Positions 44,722 through 55,183 of a stretch of DNA of 64,000 nt are shown here, piece after piece. The stretch spans positions 18,622,150 through 18,686,149 of the forward strand of contig CAMGYJ010000004.1 in assembly GCA_946122785.1 (NCBI GenBank), written 5' to 3'. The stretch is from Linum tenue (taxonomy: Eukaryota; Streptophyta; Magnoliopsida; Malpighiales; Linaceae). Each line of letters starts with the position of its first letter. Positions within the stretch are counted from its first letter, which is position 1. The notes below the pieces were generated by a model. The model saw nothing but the letters and a program-made list of their open reading frames with translations, was not told where the DNA came from and did not search any database. The position numbers were made by a program, and so were the translations under genes.

Positions 44722-46124
44722 ATGGCCAAGTGTAACCAATGAAAGGGACTGCAGTATAGTGGCTCAAGTAATAAATATCGAATCCACGGGTCTCTAGAGT
44801 TACTATTACTCAGCTTCAGTTCGTTATCTAGCAAAACAGATTAAGTTGAAAGAACTAAAACTACTCTAGCAAACTACAGTTAAAGTTAATCTAATTACAG
44901 GTTGGGAACTCACTTAGGTATGATTCCCCCTAGCCACTAGCCAGATTAATGATTGATGATTTCTAACTTGTTTCACTTTCATTCACAATGCGGAGAATCC
45001 TTGACTAGACCTTGAGTCTCGACTAAAGGAACAAGGCCCTCTTGAGTCAATTGCCTAGAGGGACGTATCCTTCTCTAGAACAATCGATCAAGGCGTTCTG
45101 AACTAGACTCCCTCTATCGAATGAGGTTCTCAATCGATACAAAGCAGTGAATCAACCCTCGACTAAAGCAATCGATCCACTACTATCAATCTATGGTGCT
45201 CTATTGACCTAATCAGGTATTCGCTCTCATAGGATCAAAGCAGAATCAATAATCTCGACTAAAGCAGAATTGAATCGTGAAAACATGCATAGATTGAATA
45301 TGAACTCAAGATTATCAAGTCAAAGTACTCATACAATCATCCAATCAAACAGACATAGCTAGGGTTCCTCAAAACCTAAGTGAAGGGAAGTTACTCCATA
45401 GAGAAGAGAGAGACTGCAGTAAGAATCTTCAGATGATCAGTCTTCAAGTCCGGGCTTGATTCCCGAGCTTCCAATGTGAAGAAATCCTCCAATTCCACTC
45501 CAAGAATGCCCTCAAATCGCCCCCTCTCTCTTTGGTTCGTCCCTTGGGTGTTTGGGATCCAAAACCCAGCTCTCCCCCTCTGTTTCGGCTGAAATCTGCT
45601 TAAAAAGGGCATCAGTGGCCAAAGCACGGTCGAGGGCACGGCCGTGCTTTGCCTCAGCCCGCCCGTGTTTTCAGCTCGAGTTGGCCAAACTCAAATCAGC
45701 TCTCGGCAGTAAAAACACGGTCACAGAACACGGCCGTGTTCTGAAGGCCTACTGCCCGTGTTTTCACTGCCGAGCCTGTTCAATGCTTCGTTTCTCCCTC
45801 GTCCGGACTCCGAATCAGTCGCCGTTTGATCCCAGACGCTCGTAGTCTCGTCCTCTTTTATTTCATAACAAGCTTGCATGATTCTTTGTTCATGAAGTGA
45901 GGTAGAAATCCATTCTTCTTCAGGTCATACCCGAGTTTCTTCTCCCGAATCGTCAATTGATCTCTGATTGACTTGAACTTTGCGCCTATGCTTCACTTTA
46001 TGTGCTAGGACCTGAAATATGACAAAGGAACACAACCTAGCGTAAAATAGGCCAAAGATGTGATAATTAAAGCTCAAACGATCAAGAAACACAGGGGAAA
46101 ACATGTGCAAATATCGAGTCATCA
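44722..46124 (-). repeat. E3 3' LTR
   Basis: About 1.4 kb, starting tgatgactcg at 46124 on the minus strand. It shares landmarks with the E1 and E2 LTRs (atggccaagtgtaacca, tgattccccctag, agtctcgactaaag) but is more diverged overall. Confidence 0.82.
45619..45775 (-). promoter_or_regulatory. U3 inverted-repeat cluster, motif type B, in E3
   Basis: gcacggccgtgc and acacggccgtgt palindromes with cccgcccgtg, nearly the same block as E2's LTR (31262-31515) even though the surrounding LTR is far more diverged. Confidence 0.62.
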
Positions 46125-46141
46125 AATCCCCCCACACTTAA
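46125..46141 (-). other. E3 polypurine tract
   Basis: Complement reads ttaagtgtggggggatt next to the LTR. Confidence 0.85.
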
Positions 46142-46430
46142 CCGTTTGCTTGTCCCCAAGCAAACCTAACTCAAACCAATGCAAATCTCCAGAGCTCTAT
46201 AGCAACATACAACCCCGATCGTCGGTAGAGGATTTCCCAGATCATATAGCAGCTTACGAGGTCAACTGGTCTTCTAAGACGTTCCCTATCTCTCTCAATG
46301 CGAGTACTAGACTCAAGCCAGGATCATGAGAAAAAGTAGAAGTAAGACAGTCAGTTCATGGATAAAGGGACACACACCATTCACAACCAAGGACTCGTTG
46401 TACCGGGGTGCTCTTTCACTTCATTTCACC

Positions 46431-46491
46431 GTTGGAACCCCTTTTTCTCACTTTCATTTACATTTTTTCTTTCATTTGGTGGAGTTCCAAC
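46431..46491 (-). other. Hairpin with purine-rich loop, E3
   Basis: gttggaac pairs with gttccaac around a T-rich plus-strand loop. It matches the E1 feature at 20295-20356. Confidence 0.5.
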
Positions 46492-47109
46492 TGCAGTCTT
46501 TTGCACGGTCGACCCTTATTAGTCGAGCAAGAGCAATTTCTGTACATCTGGCGCTCGCCAGAGTACTTCTTTTAACTCCTTTTCCTCAACTCGTGTGGAG
46601 GGTCAATGAAATTAAGGGGGGTCGGAAGCTCTATCCGTGCCCTCAAAAACACATCCTCGAGTAGGCAAACCGCTAAACGGGTGGAAGTTTTACTTGTACT
46701 AGAGACAGCTTAGCTTCACCTTGTAGGAGTACCCCACTAAGGATCACTAAAATCTCTTCCAAAACCCGATTTTGTGCAATGAACGGTGCCACACACGTTG
46801 GGCTTACCCCATGTTTAAGATTTAATGATTTTGACATGGAGGACCAACTGCTTCCCATTTTCCATATGAGCACCCTGTTCGATACACGAGTCCATAACAC
46901 AATCCAAATAGAGTCACCATTACCACATGAATTCAACGGTCTTAGCTCCACTAATTCACAAAATCAACTGACACAGCAGAGAGCTAGATAGGAAAAATCT
47001 TATACTTCAACATCCTCCATAGTGCTACACTACCTCCCTAGGTTGCACATTACTATAGAGACTGTCAATTCAAAGCATACTGAGCAGGCAATTTGCAAGG
47101 AAACACGTA

Positions 47110-47157
47110 CTTGGAGCCCTCAAATTTAAAAATTTGGACAGTGGACTAGGCTCCAAG
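47110..47157 (-). other. Conserved structured element, E3 copy
   Basis: Outer stem cttggagcc/ggctccaag, inner hairpin caaatt-taaa-aatttg fully paired, core gacagtggacta. Confidence 0.7.
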
Positions 47158-47197
47158 CACACAAACAGCCAAACATTCACCCGCATACATAATCGAA

Positions 47198-47213
47198 CAT
47201 CCCCCCACACTTA
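47198..47213 (-). other. Second polypurine-like tract, E3
   Basis: Complement reads ttaagtgtggggggat, about 1.07 kb upstream of the 3' polypurine tract. Confidence 0.55.
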
Positions 47214-47439
47214 AGCACGACATTGGCCTCAATGGAGGAACGATAAGGAGGGTAGAACGAAGTTACCAGATCAAGGGTGAATGATGGTGGACGGGGCAGG
47301 CGGTGCATTCCAGGAAGAGAGAGTAATCAGAACACAAACACCACACAAAATCTCACAAAGGTTGAGTTATTGACTCTAAAATCAAATAACAAAACGGACT
47401 CAACCGAGGAGAAATAGATAAAGAAATGCAAACCGACTG

Positions 47440-47457
47440 GTTGGGTTGCCTCCCAAC
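47440..47457 (-). other. Hairpin just after pol stop, E3
   Basis: gttggg-ttgcct-cccaac, with paired stem changes relative to E1 and E2 and an identical loop. Confidence 0.65.
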
Positions 47458-47494
47458 AAGCGCTTCTTTCACGTCGTGAGCCGGACGATGGCTC

Positions 47495-47580
47495 CTAAGT
47501 TTCGGTCCACCCCAGAACCTCTTTGAAGTTGAGGTTCTCGTCAATGAGGTGGAGTCTCAAGTCACGAGCATGTGGTATGA
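47495..47580 (-). pseudogene. E3 pol C-terminal remnant
   Basis: The minus strand reads ARDLRLHLIDENLNFKEVLG and ends ET-stop at 47495. Its place just before the post-pol hairpin marks it as the end of the polyprotein, but the sequence differs from the tails of E1 and E2. The rest of pol is absent. Confidence 0.5.
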
Positions 47581-47585
47581 CAGGT

Positions 47586-49048
47586 GATGGAAGCTCGTGC
47601 ACTTGATGCAGATGAAGTCTCCACCCTCGAGACCTCTTCTTCTCTTCTCTCGTCTCATTGCCCCAAACCAGATGATGATTTATGGGGGTGTGAAGGGAGG
47701 AGAAATTGAGAGTTCCATTAAAAGGGAGACGTGCAAGATATTTGAGGTTTATAAGGAGAAGTATGGATCAAAAGCACCATCCTCTGCATCTGAGCCTACC
47801 ACTGATGAGAGCGTTGTTGGTAGTAGTTCTGCTGAAGGTGTTGGTGATAGGATTAAGAAGCTTGAGGAGAGACTCAGAAAGAGGAAAAAGGAAGCACTTC
47901 TGCAGAAAACAAGAGATAGCTCTGCTGAGCTTGACATCTATTTGAAATGTCAAACTGATGCATCGATGAGGAGAGTGAAGATGCCAAGTTTAACATCTTG
48001 GGTTGGTGGTCTCGACACTCTGGAATATATCTTATTGCCGAGATGGCTAAGGATATCCTAGTTGTTCCCAACTCTTCTATTGCCTCAGAGGCAACATTCA
48101 GCTATGACGGCCATATTCTCAGTCTATTCTGGTCCTTTTTGAGCGATACAATGGTGGAGGTATTGATTTGTGCTAAGGATTGGATAAGGTATCCAATTAC
48201 CGATTCCAGAGAGATTGACGAGAATGAAGATGATGAAGAGAATTTGGATTTGGAAAGTGGTGATTTCTAAAACTCTCTTATTGTTAAGGTTTTCACTATT
48301 TCTTTCCATCTAATTCAATGTATGAATGTCATACTAACACTTTGTTTTCTTCTTTCTTACTTAGTGAATGCCATTTTTCAGTCTAGAATGGAAAGTGCAA
48401 GGATACTGGCAATGTTGCCAATGAAGATGCAAGTCTCAACATTCCAGTGGAGAATGAGCAGGAGGGTGAAGAAGAAGTGCCAGAGGAAGAGTATGAGAAA
48501 GATGGATATGACGATTTTGGTCATGACTACTTGAGCCGATTGAAATAACAGGGTTATGTAGATGTTGGTTCTTCTTCTGTCGTTGATAAGTGATGAATGA
48601 TGATGGTGTGTTATTGACTTGTTGTTGCTATTTGGAGGATCTATTGTGAATTGTGGAGTTTACGACTTTATGTTGTTTAATTAATGAATTTGAGAGATAA
48701 ATTTGGTGCTTTAGATGTATTTTCGATGCAAAAGGGATTGAAACTTTACTTTGGGTGATTTAGATGTAGAAATGTAGGTTTGAGCCTCTAATTTTATGCG
48801 ATTTTACTGTTTTTTTCAAGCAGGTGGGACTGGTTCCGGTCGATTTCCCTGTCAAAACTGAACTGGCATTCACCATTCCGTTTACCACGGCTAATCGAAA
48901 CAAAACCAATTAACCTACCGGTTGGTGGTTGGTTAGCCGTGGCTTTCCTCCCGGTTAGTGGTCGTCAACTCTAGGGGGTGGATCGGTTTAACCTATAACC
49001 GAGATATCAATTTTTGGTTAAACCAAAACCGACTGAAGGACACCCCTA
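47586..49048 (+). mobile_element. hAT transposon, 3' portion
   Basis: C-terminal transposase sequence followed by a 3' end ggacaccccta (49048), the outward-reading form of a taggggtgtcc terminal repeat. Subterminal accggtt motifs lie at 48890-49030. The 5' part is lost at the E3 junction. Confidence 0.75.
47600..48540 (+). pseudogene. hAT transposase C-terminus (dimerisation domain)
   Basis: The first frame has ASEPTTDESVVGSSSAEGV and SAELDIYLKCQTD. After a one-base shift near 47990 it reads GWWSRHSGIYLIAEMAKDIL, VVPNSSIASEATFS and EVLICAKDWIR, the Dimer_Tnp_hAT domain used for transposase multimerisation. A likely intron (about 48270-48365) leads to an acidic tail (NEQEGEEEVPEEEYEKDGYD) ending before 48550. 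The DDE catalytic region is missing, so it is inactive. Its neighbours are unrelated elements. Confidence 0.85.
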
Positions 49049-49559
49049 ATTTGAAGTAAAGAAAAGATACATTAGTTTCAAACTTAGAAACTAAAGATAG
49101 AAAATCACACCATTTGGATTGTATAACTGAGACTGTCAATTAGTTGGCAATTAAGATGCAATATGAACTTGACTATAAGATTGAATCATATCAAAGTTCG
49201 GCTAACTTGAGGATTGAACTTGACTACTTCTGTACGTAAAGCATCAAGTACTAATAAGTTAGTGCGGGTTATGTTTCACATAAGCACCACTGAACTAGCT
49301 CCTACAAAGCTAGAATGGTAGCTCTTAAAAAAACCTTGCGTCCCAAAGAGTCATAACATAAGACCCATTAAATTACCAACAACTGCCTAAAGCATGACAT
49401 GGAACACTACCAAAAAGAGAAAACAAATATACTTGTAACTGTAGTAAGAATACGTACAACCAACTTTGCCAAGGTTTTCTGACTTCCCTCGATGTGATTA
49501 ATCTTTTCTCCAGAATACCACGTCTCAGTTGCACCATTTCCACTTCTTGCACTCGATTC

Positions 49560-52500
49560 TAAGTCTGGAGTTTGTGATCCTTGCGCAGTCTGTTGTGATA
49601 TATTTCAAGTCTCATTTTCGTGGACAGACTTGTTGTGACCTACCACACCACATTGACTGCAATGGATAATTGACCTCTTCTTACTCACTCTATCATTGGT
49701 ATTCCTGTACTTTTTTTTTCCTCTTCTCAGTTTCCTCCACTATCTCATCTCTACTCTTTCTCCCACATAACTTGCATCTACCTCTTCTTAAAGATCTTTC
49801 AATACTCACATAAGGCACTATAATACAGTCTCTATTTAATTCGACCAATGAATCATGCCCAACCATAGATGCCAAGGTGACGTTGTAGATTCTAGTATAA
49901 GTAACCAGATCATAGAACTTACCCATAACATTTTTCAACATTTGTCCACTCGGATAATATCCTACATACGACATGATGACATGGTATTTCACTCAAATCC
50001 CACTTCCTACATGTGCATTTATGTTGGTTTAAATCAACAACAACTTGCCCCTCGGGACATCTAACTTGGGAAAGTGTTAGATCCACTTGGTGGGGCTCTA
50101 CAATTAGAACTAGCCTACTTAACAACTTGTAACTTCTTCAATATTTACTAATGATAGGCTTAACTATAGCTCCTAGTATGACCCTATTCCAAGACTCACC
50201 GTGATTTTTCAACACAACATTAGTCTTGCAATACAGAAGAAAGTGAGACCGAGACCACTGTGAGTAAGGCTTATCCACAAACCATCGATGCGCTTCTTTG
50301 TCATAATCTTTTAAGTCATTCATTCTTTTCTTAAATTCGTCATCATATGTTGATCTAGTAACAACCCATAAGATATCTTTTATGGTTTTGTACCTCCTTG
50401 TGCTCGTTGTAGGTTTTTCCAAATATGCCTCACACACAATTGATGCTCTGCCATTGGTACCACTGACTTAAGAGCATTAATCAACCCCTACAAATTTCAA
50501 ATGAAAACATAATCAGCAACTCTTGAACACAAGAAATAAATTGAATAAGTTGAGATAGAATACGTACTTTTTGTTTATCCGACATGAATGTCCACCTCTC
50601 ACAATGTTGTGGGATGTGTAAGCCACTTGCTAGTTGCTCTAGTAACCATGTCCAATTATCCTGGTTCTCAACACCTAACATAGCATAAGATATACGTGAA
50701 CTCAATGTCTTTAAAAAAAACAACCATAAAGGAATATGATCTTCCTACAACCGGCTTGAAACCCTTCATTGCAAGCACCCAAACAACAATACATTCTTCG
50801 AAAGTTATGCGCTTCTGTATCCACACATATAGACGAATCAGGATGAGTTCGATAAACCTCACCACAATAGTCATGGAGACGTCTAAGTCGATCTTAAGCC
50901 TGCACTCTTACAAGCTCTAATGTAAAGGTCCTCGCTCGAGCTGCAGTCCATCTTGATATGGTGTAGTGAAGTCTTCTTGCACCATTTGCATAATTGAATC
51001 GTTCCCTACATTTAGGATCAGATTCAAACATGATAAGGTACTTATTTGCAATGAAATTGTAATTGAACCATTTGTGTCTAGAAACTTTAAGACACATCCA
51101 TCAAGCTCCACCTTGTAGCTTTTAATTTGCACCACCTTCTTATCTCCGGTAGCTGGCATCCAAATAGGGTCACAAAGGACTTGAACTCGTTTTGTGTCAC
51201 TATGTCCAAACCTCAAAGGAAACTTGGTCCTTATCGAGCATGCCCTAACAACCTCAATAAAGGCATTGAAATCTCTAAATATTTGTCCGTCTCTGAATTG
51301 AGGATTTTTCATATCATTTTCTAGATTTAATTCTTCAAACCTTGTTCCTTCATCATCACTTGAGTGGACACTACCTAAGTAGCCTGAATCAGCACAATCA
51401 GTGTCTACATCTTCAGGAAGTGCATCATCAATGGAAAAATGTTGGTTTCCCCCTGCACCACCAAAACCATCTATATCAAACTCATCCTCACTCACTTCAT
51501 TTTCAAAATCAGCAAACACACTATCGGCACCAGAGTTATTTTCTTCTTCTAATTCTGGTTGTAGAATTGCAATTAGGGGTGGTAATCGGTTTTTTGGTTA
51601 ACGGTATAACCGGTTATTCAACTGGTAATTGCCGGTTATCGGTTATACTGTTAATTGGTTACAGAAGCTTCAGACGATTGTCGAGCGCCATGTTGCCTCT
51701 TCTAGTAAACCGGGTAATAGGTTGCAATAATCGGTGTGTTAATCGAATACCGATAAACTAACCGGAAGTTTCCCTCCGCAGCTCTTCCCTATTCACCCTC
51801 TACTCGACCAACCTGCCAAGCAATTAAAACGAGTACCAATCACCCAAAATACCTACCAACTCAAAATTTGCATATGCATTTTCCCCTTAAGCTAAGCAGC
51901 CACCACACTTTCACCTTCTTCGGATATTGGCATTTTTCTCCGATTATTATGCGAGATCCTTGGTCTCACAAGGGTTTTTTTTTCTTCCCCTGGAGTTTTC
52001 GACCCGAAGAAAGAAGAAGAAGATGAAGGAGAAGAAGAGGACGTGATTCTCAATTCTCCATCGGCGATGGCGATGGCGGGGAAGATCTTGTCGCTGAAAT
52101 TCTTCAAGCCTTTCAATTCACTCGTTGATGTCGTCGAGATCCTTGGAAGTGGCGAAGGGATTATGTTTCAGATTGATGCTGTTGGGAGAGGAACGCCTGG
52201 ACTTTTCTTCACGCTCTATTTCTCGGCAGAAGGAGAAGAAACAGCTGCGGGCGACATGTAATGGTGGAGGATTTTTGGGACAATGAAATCTCTTCAATGA
52301 CAGAGTTTGAGTAGGAGATGAAGGACTTGAATGAACGCTTTGGAACGTCATTTCTCTCCCTTCCTGGTTATTTAGCTAACCGTTATGGTAACCGTTAACT
52401 GGTAATACTGGTTAGCCAGCTAACCGAATTTTACTTGGTACCGGTTGACGATAACAAATATAGGCGTCTTGGTATTACCGATAACCGGTAAATCGGTTAC

Positions 52501-52970
52501 CGGTTGAACTGGTAATCGACCGATTACCAACCCTAATTGCAATGAAGGTCCTTAGTCTTTCTCATTGTTGGGGGCAGTTTCTTCATTGTTCCATCCTAAC
52601 TCTTGAACATTTGCTTCTTATGTAACTCTATCCAACTCCTCTTCCTTGATAAGATACACCTCTAAAAATTTATTATCTTTGACTTCTTGAGCTATATTGA
52701 ACAATCCTTTGTCAAACTTCAACTCCATGAGACCTTCCTTCAATTTCTCTGTAGTGGCTCTAAAGTAGTATGACAAACCATTCATCATCCTATGCTCTTC
52801 CATGTTATTGATCCCAACATGATCTTGGTATCCTATATCAATAAGAAAGTCATCTAACTCCAAGATTGAGAAACAATATGAACTTGCCCTCTAATATAGC
52901 ATACATATTCATCATTATGTAGACCTTTTCTCCAACATAATGCATCTCGGCTGTGTATTTGTCCTCAAAT
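49560..52970 (-). pseudogene. MuDR-type (MULE) transposase, broken
   Basis: The minus strand starts near 52970. 52863-52618 reads DHVGINNMEEHRMMNGLSYY, a PB1-like N-terminal domain. A hAT MITE follows, then an acidic linker (EVSEDEFDIDGFGG) and the MuDR DNA-binding region (FIEVVRACSIRTKFPLRFGH, about 51300-51200). Next are THPDSSVCVDTEAHNF and GFKPVVGRS, the start of the catalytic MULE domain, and ENQDNWTWLLEQLASGLH (about 50660). 50437-50138 carries AHRWFVDKPYSQWSRSHFLL. The SWIM zinc finger KCTCRKWDLSEIPCHHVVCR lies near 50000, then a zinc-knuckle-like CSQCGVVGHN. Stops and shifts occur throughout. Long terminal repeats were not located. Confidence 0.85.
51574..52535. mobile_element. hAT MITE inside MULE transposase
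   Basis: 962 bp with ends taggggtggtaatcgg and ccgattaccaaccctaa-like (one base different from a perfect pair), flanked by perfect 8-bp duplications attgcaat (51566-51573 and 52536-52543). Subterminal arms are full of ggtaac and aaccggt motifs. The middle (51890-52350) is GC-richer with open frames on both strands (for example AMAGKILSLKFFKPFNSLVD, plus) and could be captured host sequence, which I do not recognise. Confidence 0.9.
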
Positions 52971-52989
52971 ATGCCTATAGGAAATAAAA

Positions 52990-54175
52990 ATTAAAAAATC
53001 CATAATAGATGACAAACAAAAATAATGGGAAAGAGGAAACACACATCAAATAGGAGAGCTAGGTCTCCATTTTTGTTAGGCCAGATTCGATGAACTAGCC
53101 AACAAATAATGCACTGTTGCTGCCAAATAAACAGGGGACAACAGTTTGGGATGCAAAAAATGCATTGTTGCTACTAAATAACCCTTACGACAGTTAAAGA
53201 AAAGAAAAGCAACCATGCAAGAGGTACACTAACAATACGATTCTATTTTCAAACTAATAAGAATACACCAACTGTATAATGTGAAGCCAAATTAGTGATA
53301 ATTATTACCATATGCAGGTATATCATCTGGGTTGCTCGAATCTCTCTGAATTGAGGCCACCTTTACGTTGATCACTCGAAGTCAGAGTGCCTAGAGTATA
53401 TTCTTTGCTTCCAATAATAGAAAAAATTGCATACCTTTACATAATTGGAATTAAAATTGGAAATAAGCAAAACATGTTTGGAAAACACAAACCAATGATT
53501 AGAGAATAAGAAAAACATAATTGGAACTAAAAACAAAGCTCCCACAAATTGCATGCCTTCACCCACCATTCTCGTTATCATCGTAAATCAAATAAAAGCA
53601 CCATGTTTGGAAGATACATAGCCATATTGATCATTCACTATGAATCCAAAAATTGAAAGCAATGACAAGGTCACTTCAACTATTGAGCAAGGCAACATTC
53701 AGGTTGAATCAACAACCTTCGTTTTCTCTGGGTGACAACCCTACTTTTCGTTCGTCGTATACTTTGCTTGACCTTTAAGACATGTAGGGTTTTCTTGTGG
53801 CTCTTTGGATGATGGTCAGAAGAGGAAACAAAGAGTATGTTCTTTGAGGAGAATGGAATTTGATTTCCTCCTTTTTCAGTTTATTTATTTCGTGCAGATG
53901 GAGAAAGTGGCGGGATTAGGTAACTCAGAAAGCCCTTCCAACGTGGAATATATGAGTTGTAAAAAAAAATCACGTCGTTGGATGATTGGATGCAAAATAA
54001 CACTGGTACCACTAAACGACAATATAGTGGTACGCAATGCACAATTTTGATTTTAGTGGTACAACTCTCCCATTCCTAGATTTTAGTGGAATTTGAGCCA
54101 TTTTACCCTAATACACGGATTTTAGATGTATGTAGAAACGTAAATTTGGCTGAAATATAATTTTTTTTTGCAACA
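52990..54175. other. No recognisable gene
   Basis: Upstream of the MULE transposase. Short frames only. A repeated aataatgcactgttgct / aaatgcattgttgctac pair occurs near 53106 and 53157. Nothing else stands out. Confidence 0.45.
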
Positions 54176-54177
54176 AG

Positions 54178-54900
54178 GTTAGATCAATAACTTCCTCCAA
54201 ACTTCCTAGGTGGGTAATGAGGACGAGAATAACTTACTCCAAACTTTCTCTTCATCTCTTATTTGGCCTTGTTTTCCTCTCGGCCCGCAACTTCATAGGC
54301 TTCATATTTGAGTGTTGCTTCCTTAATAGTGGTCAAACTCACTTCATCAATCCTGTGAGTCTTCCCCTTCAACCCTAGATGCATACCATGCAAGTATCTC
54401 ATATTCTTCATCTGCTTAGCATCCGCCAACCCATCTTCAAAATAGAGTAGTCAAACAAACTTGATGGTATACTTAGTAACTGTCCTGACTCCCTACTGAA
54501 GGTTTGCAAATTTGTTAGTCTTTTCCTTGATAAAAGATTCAGTAAGAAACCCTGTCTTAAATGACTTCAGGAATTGTTCCCAAGTGAATTGAACTCGTTA
54601 CCCATCAACTCCTGAGATCGAGAACCACAAGCTCTTCGCATACCCTTTCAAGAGGAAAATAATGTATAGTACCTTTTTCCTCTAGGGTAGCATAGAGATA
54701 CTCAAACACATCTTCCATCTCCATAAACCACTCTACGACAACATTAAAACTTATTTATCCATTAATATCTCTACCACTCTAACTTTTCATTTCGGCATAG
54801 TCTAAGATTGGTGGCCATGCTTCACCAACCTCCATTCCCCTAGACTGGTTAGTAGGAATGCTAGAAGTAATTCCGTGCGAGCTACAAGGAAACATTGACT
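54178..54900 (-). pseudogene. Decayed Ty3/gypsy gag
   Basis: The minus strand, in broken frames, reads WEQFLKSFKTGFLTESFIKE, then ADAKQMKNMRYLHGMHLGLK and DEVSLTTIKEATLKYEAYEV, the pattern of a Retrotrans_gag domain in plant Ty3/gypsy elements. It has many stops. A primer site lies upstream at 55168-55183. Only the 5' part of the element is recognisable. Confidence 0.6.
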
Positions 54901-55167
54901 TTAGATGGATCCACACATTATTTGGATTTAATTCAAGTTATTGATCACTTGGTTAAAAACAAATATTTCAAAATAATTACTCAAAAAACAAGATAAAAAT
55001 TAAGATAAATTATAAAACCATGATGCATGTAATTTTATCCTATCATATCAATGCACATAACCATGTAAATTTCACTTTTTAGTTCAAGTAATTATGAGGT
55101 ACTCCCCTTTTTAGCAGTATATAACTCCCATAGGAATAATACGTCACAACAACATAGAGGGAGCCGG

Positions 55168-55183
55168 GCTCTAATACCCAACT
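55168..55183 (-). other. Primer binding site of a Ty3/gypsy relic
   Basis: Complement reads ttgggtattagagccc directly after an LTR end ggtgttaca (complement of 55184-55192). It resembles the Met-tRNA type with changes. Confidence 0.6.

Larger units (their letters stand above)
44722..47585 (-). mobile_element. Athila-like element E3, 3' portion
   Basis: Contains the pol end, the structured 3' region and the 3' LTR. The LTR lacks about its last 28 bp where E4 abuts. Upstream pol is cut near 47585, where hAT sequence begins. The 3' internal region (46125-47160) is closely similar to that of E1 (19988-21030), but the LTR is much more diverged, so E3 is a mosaic. Confidence 0.82.
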
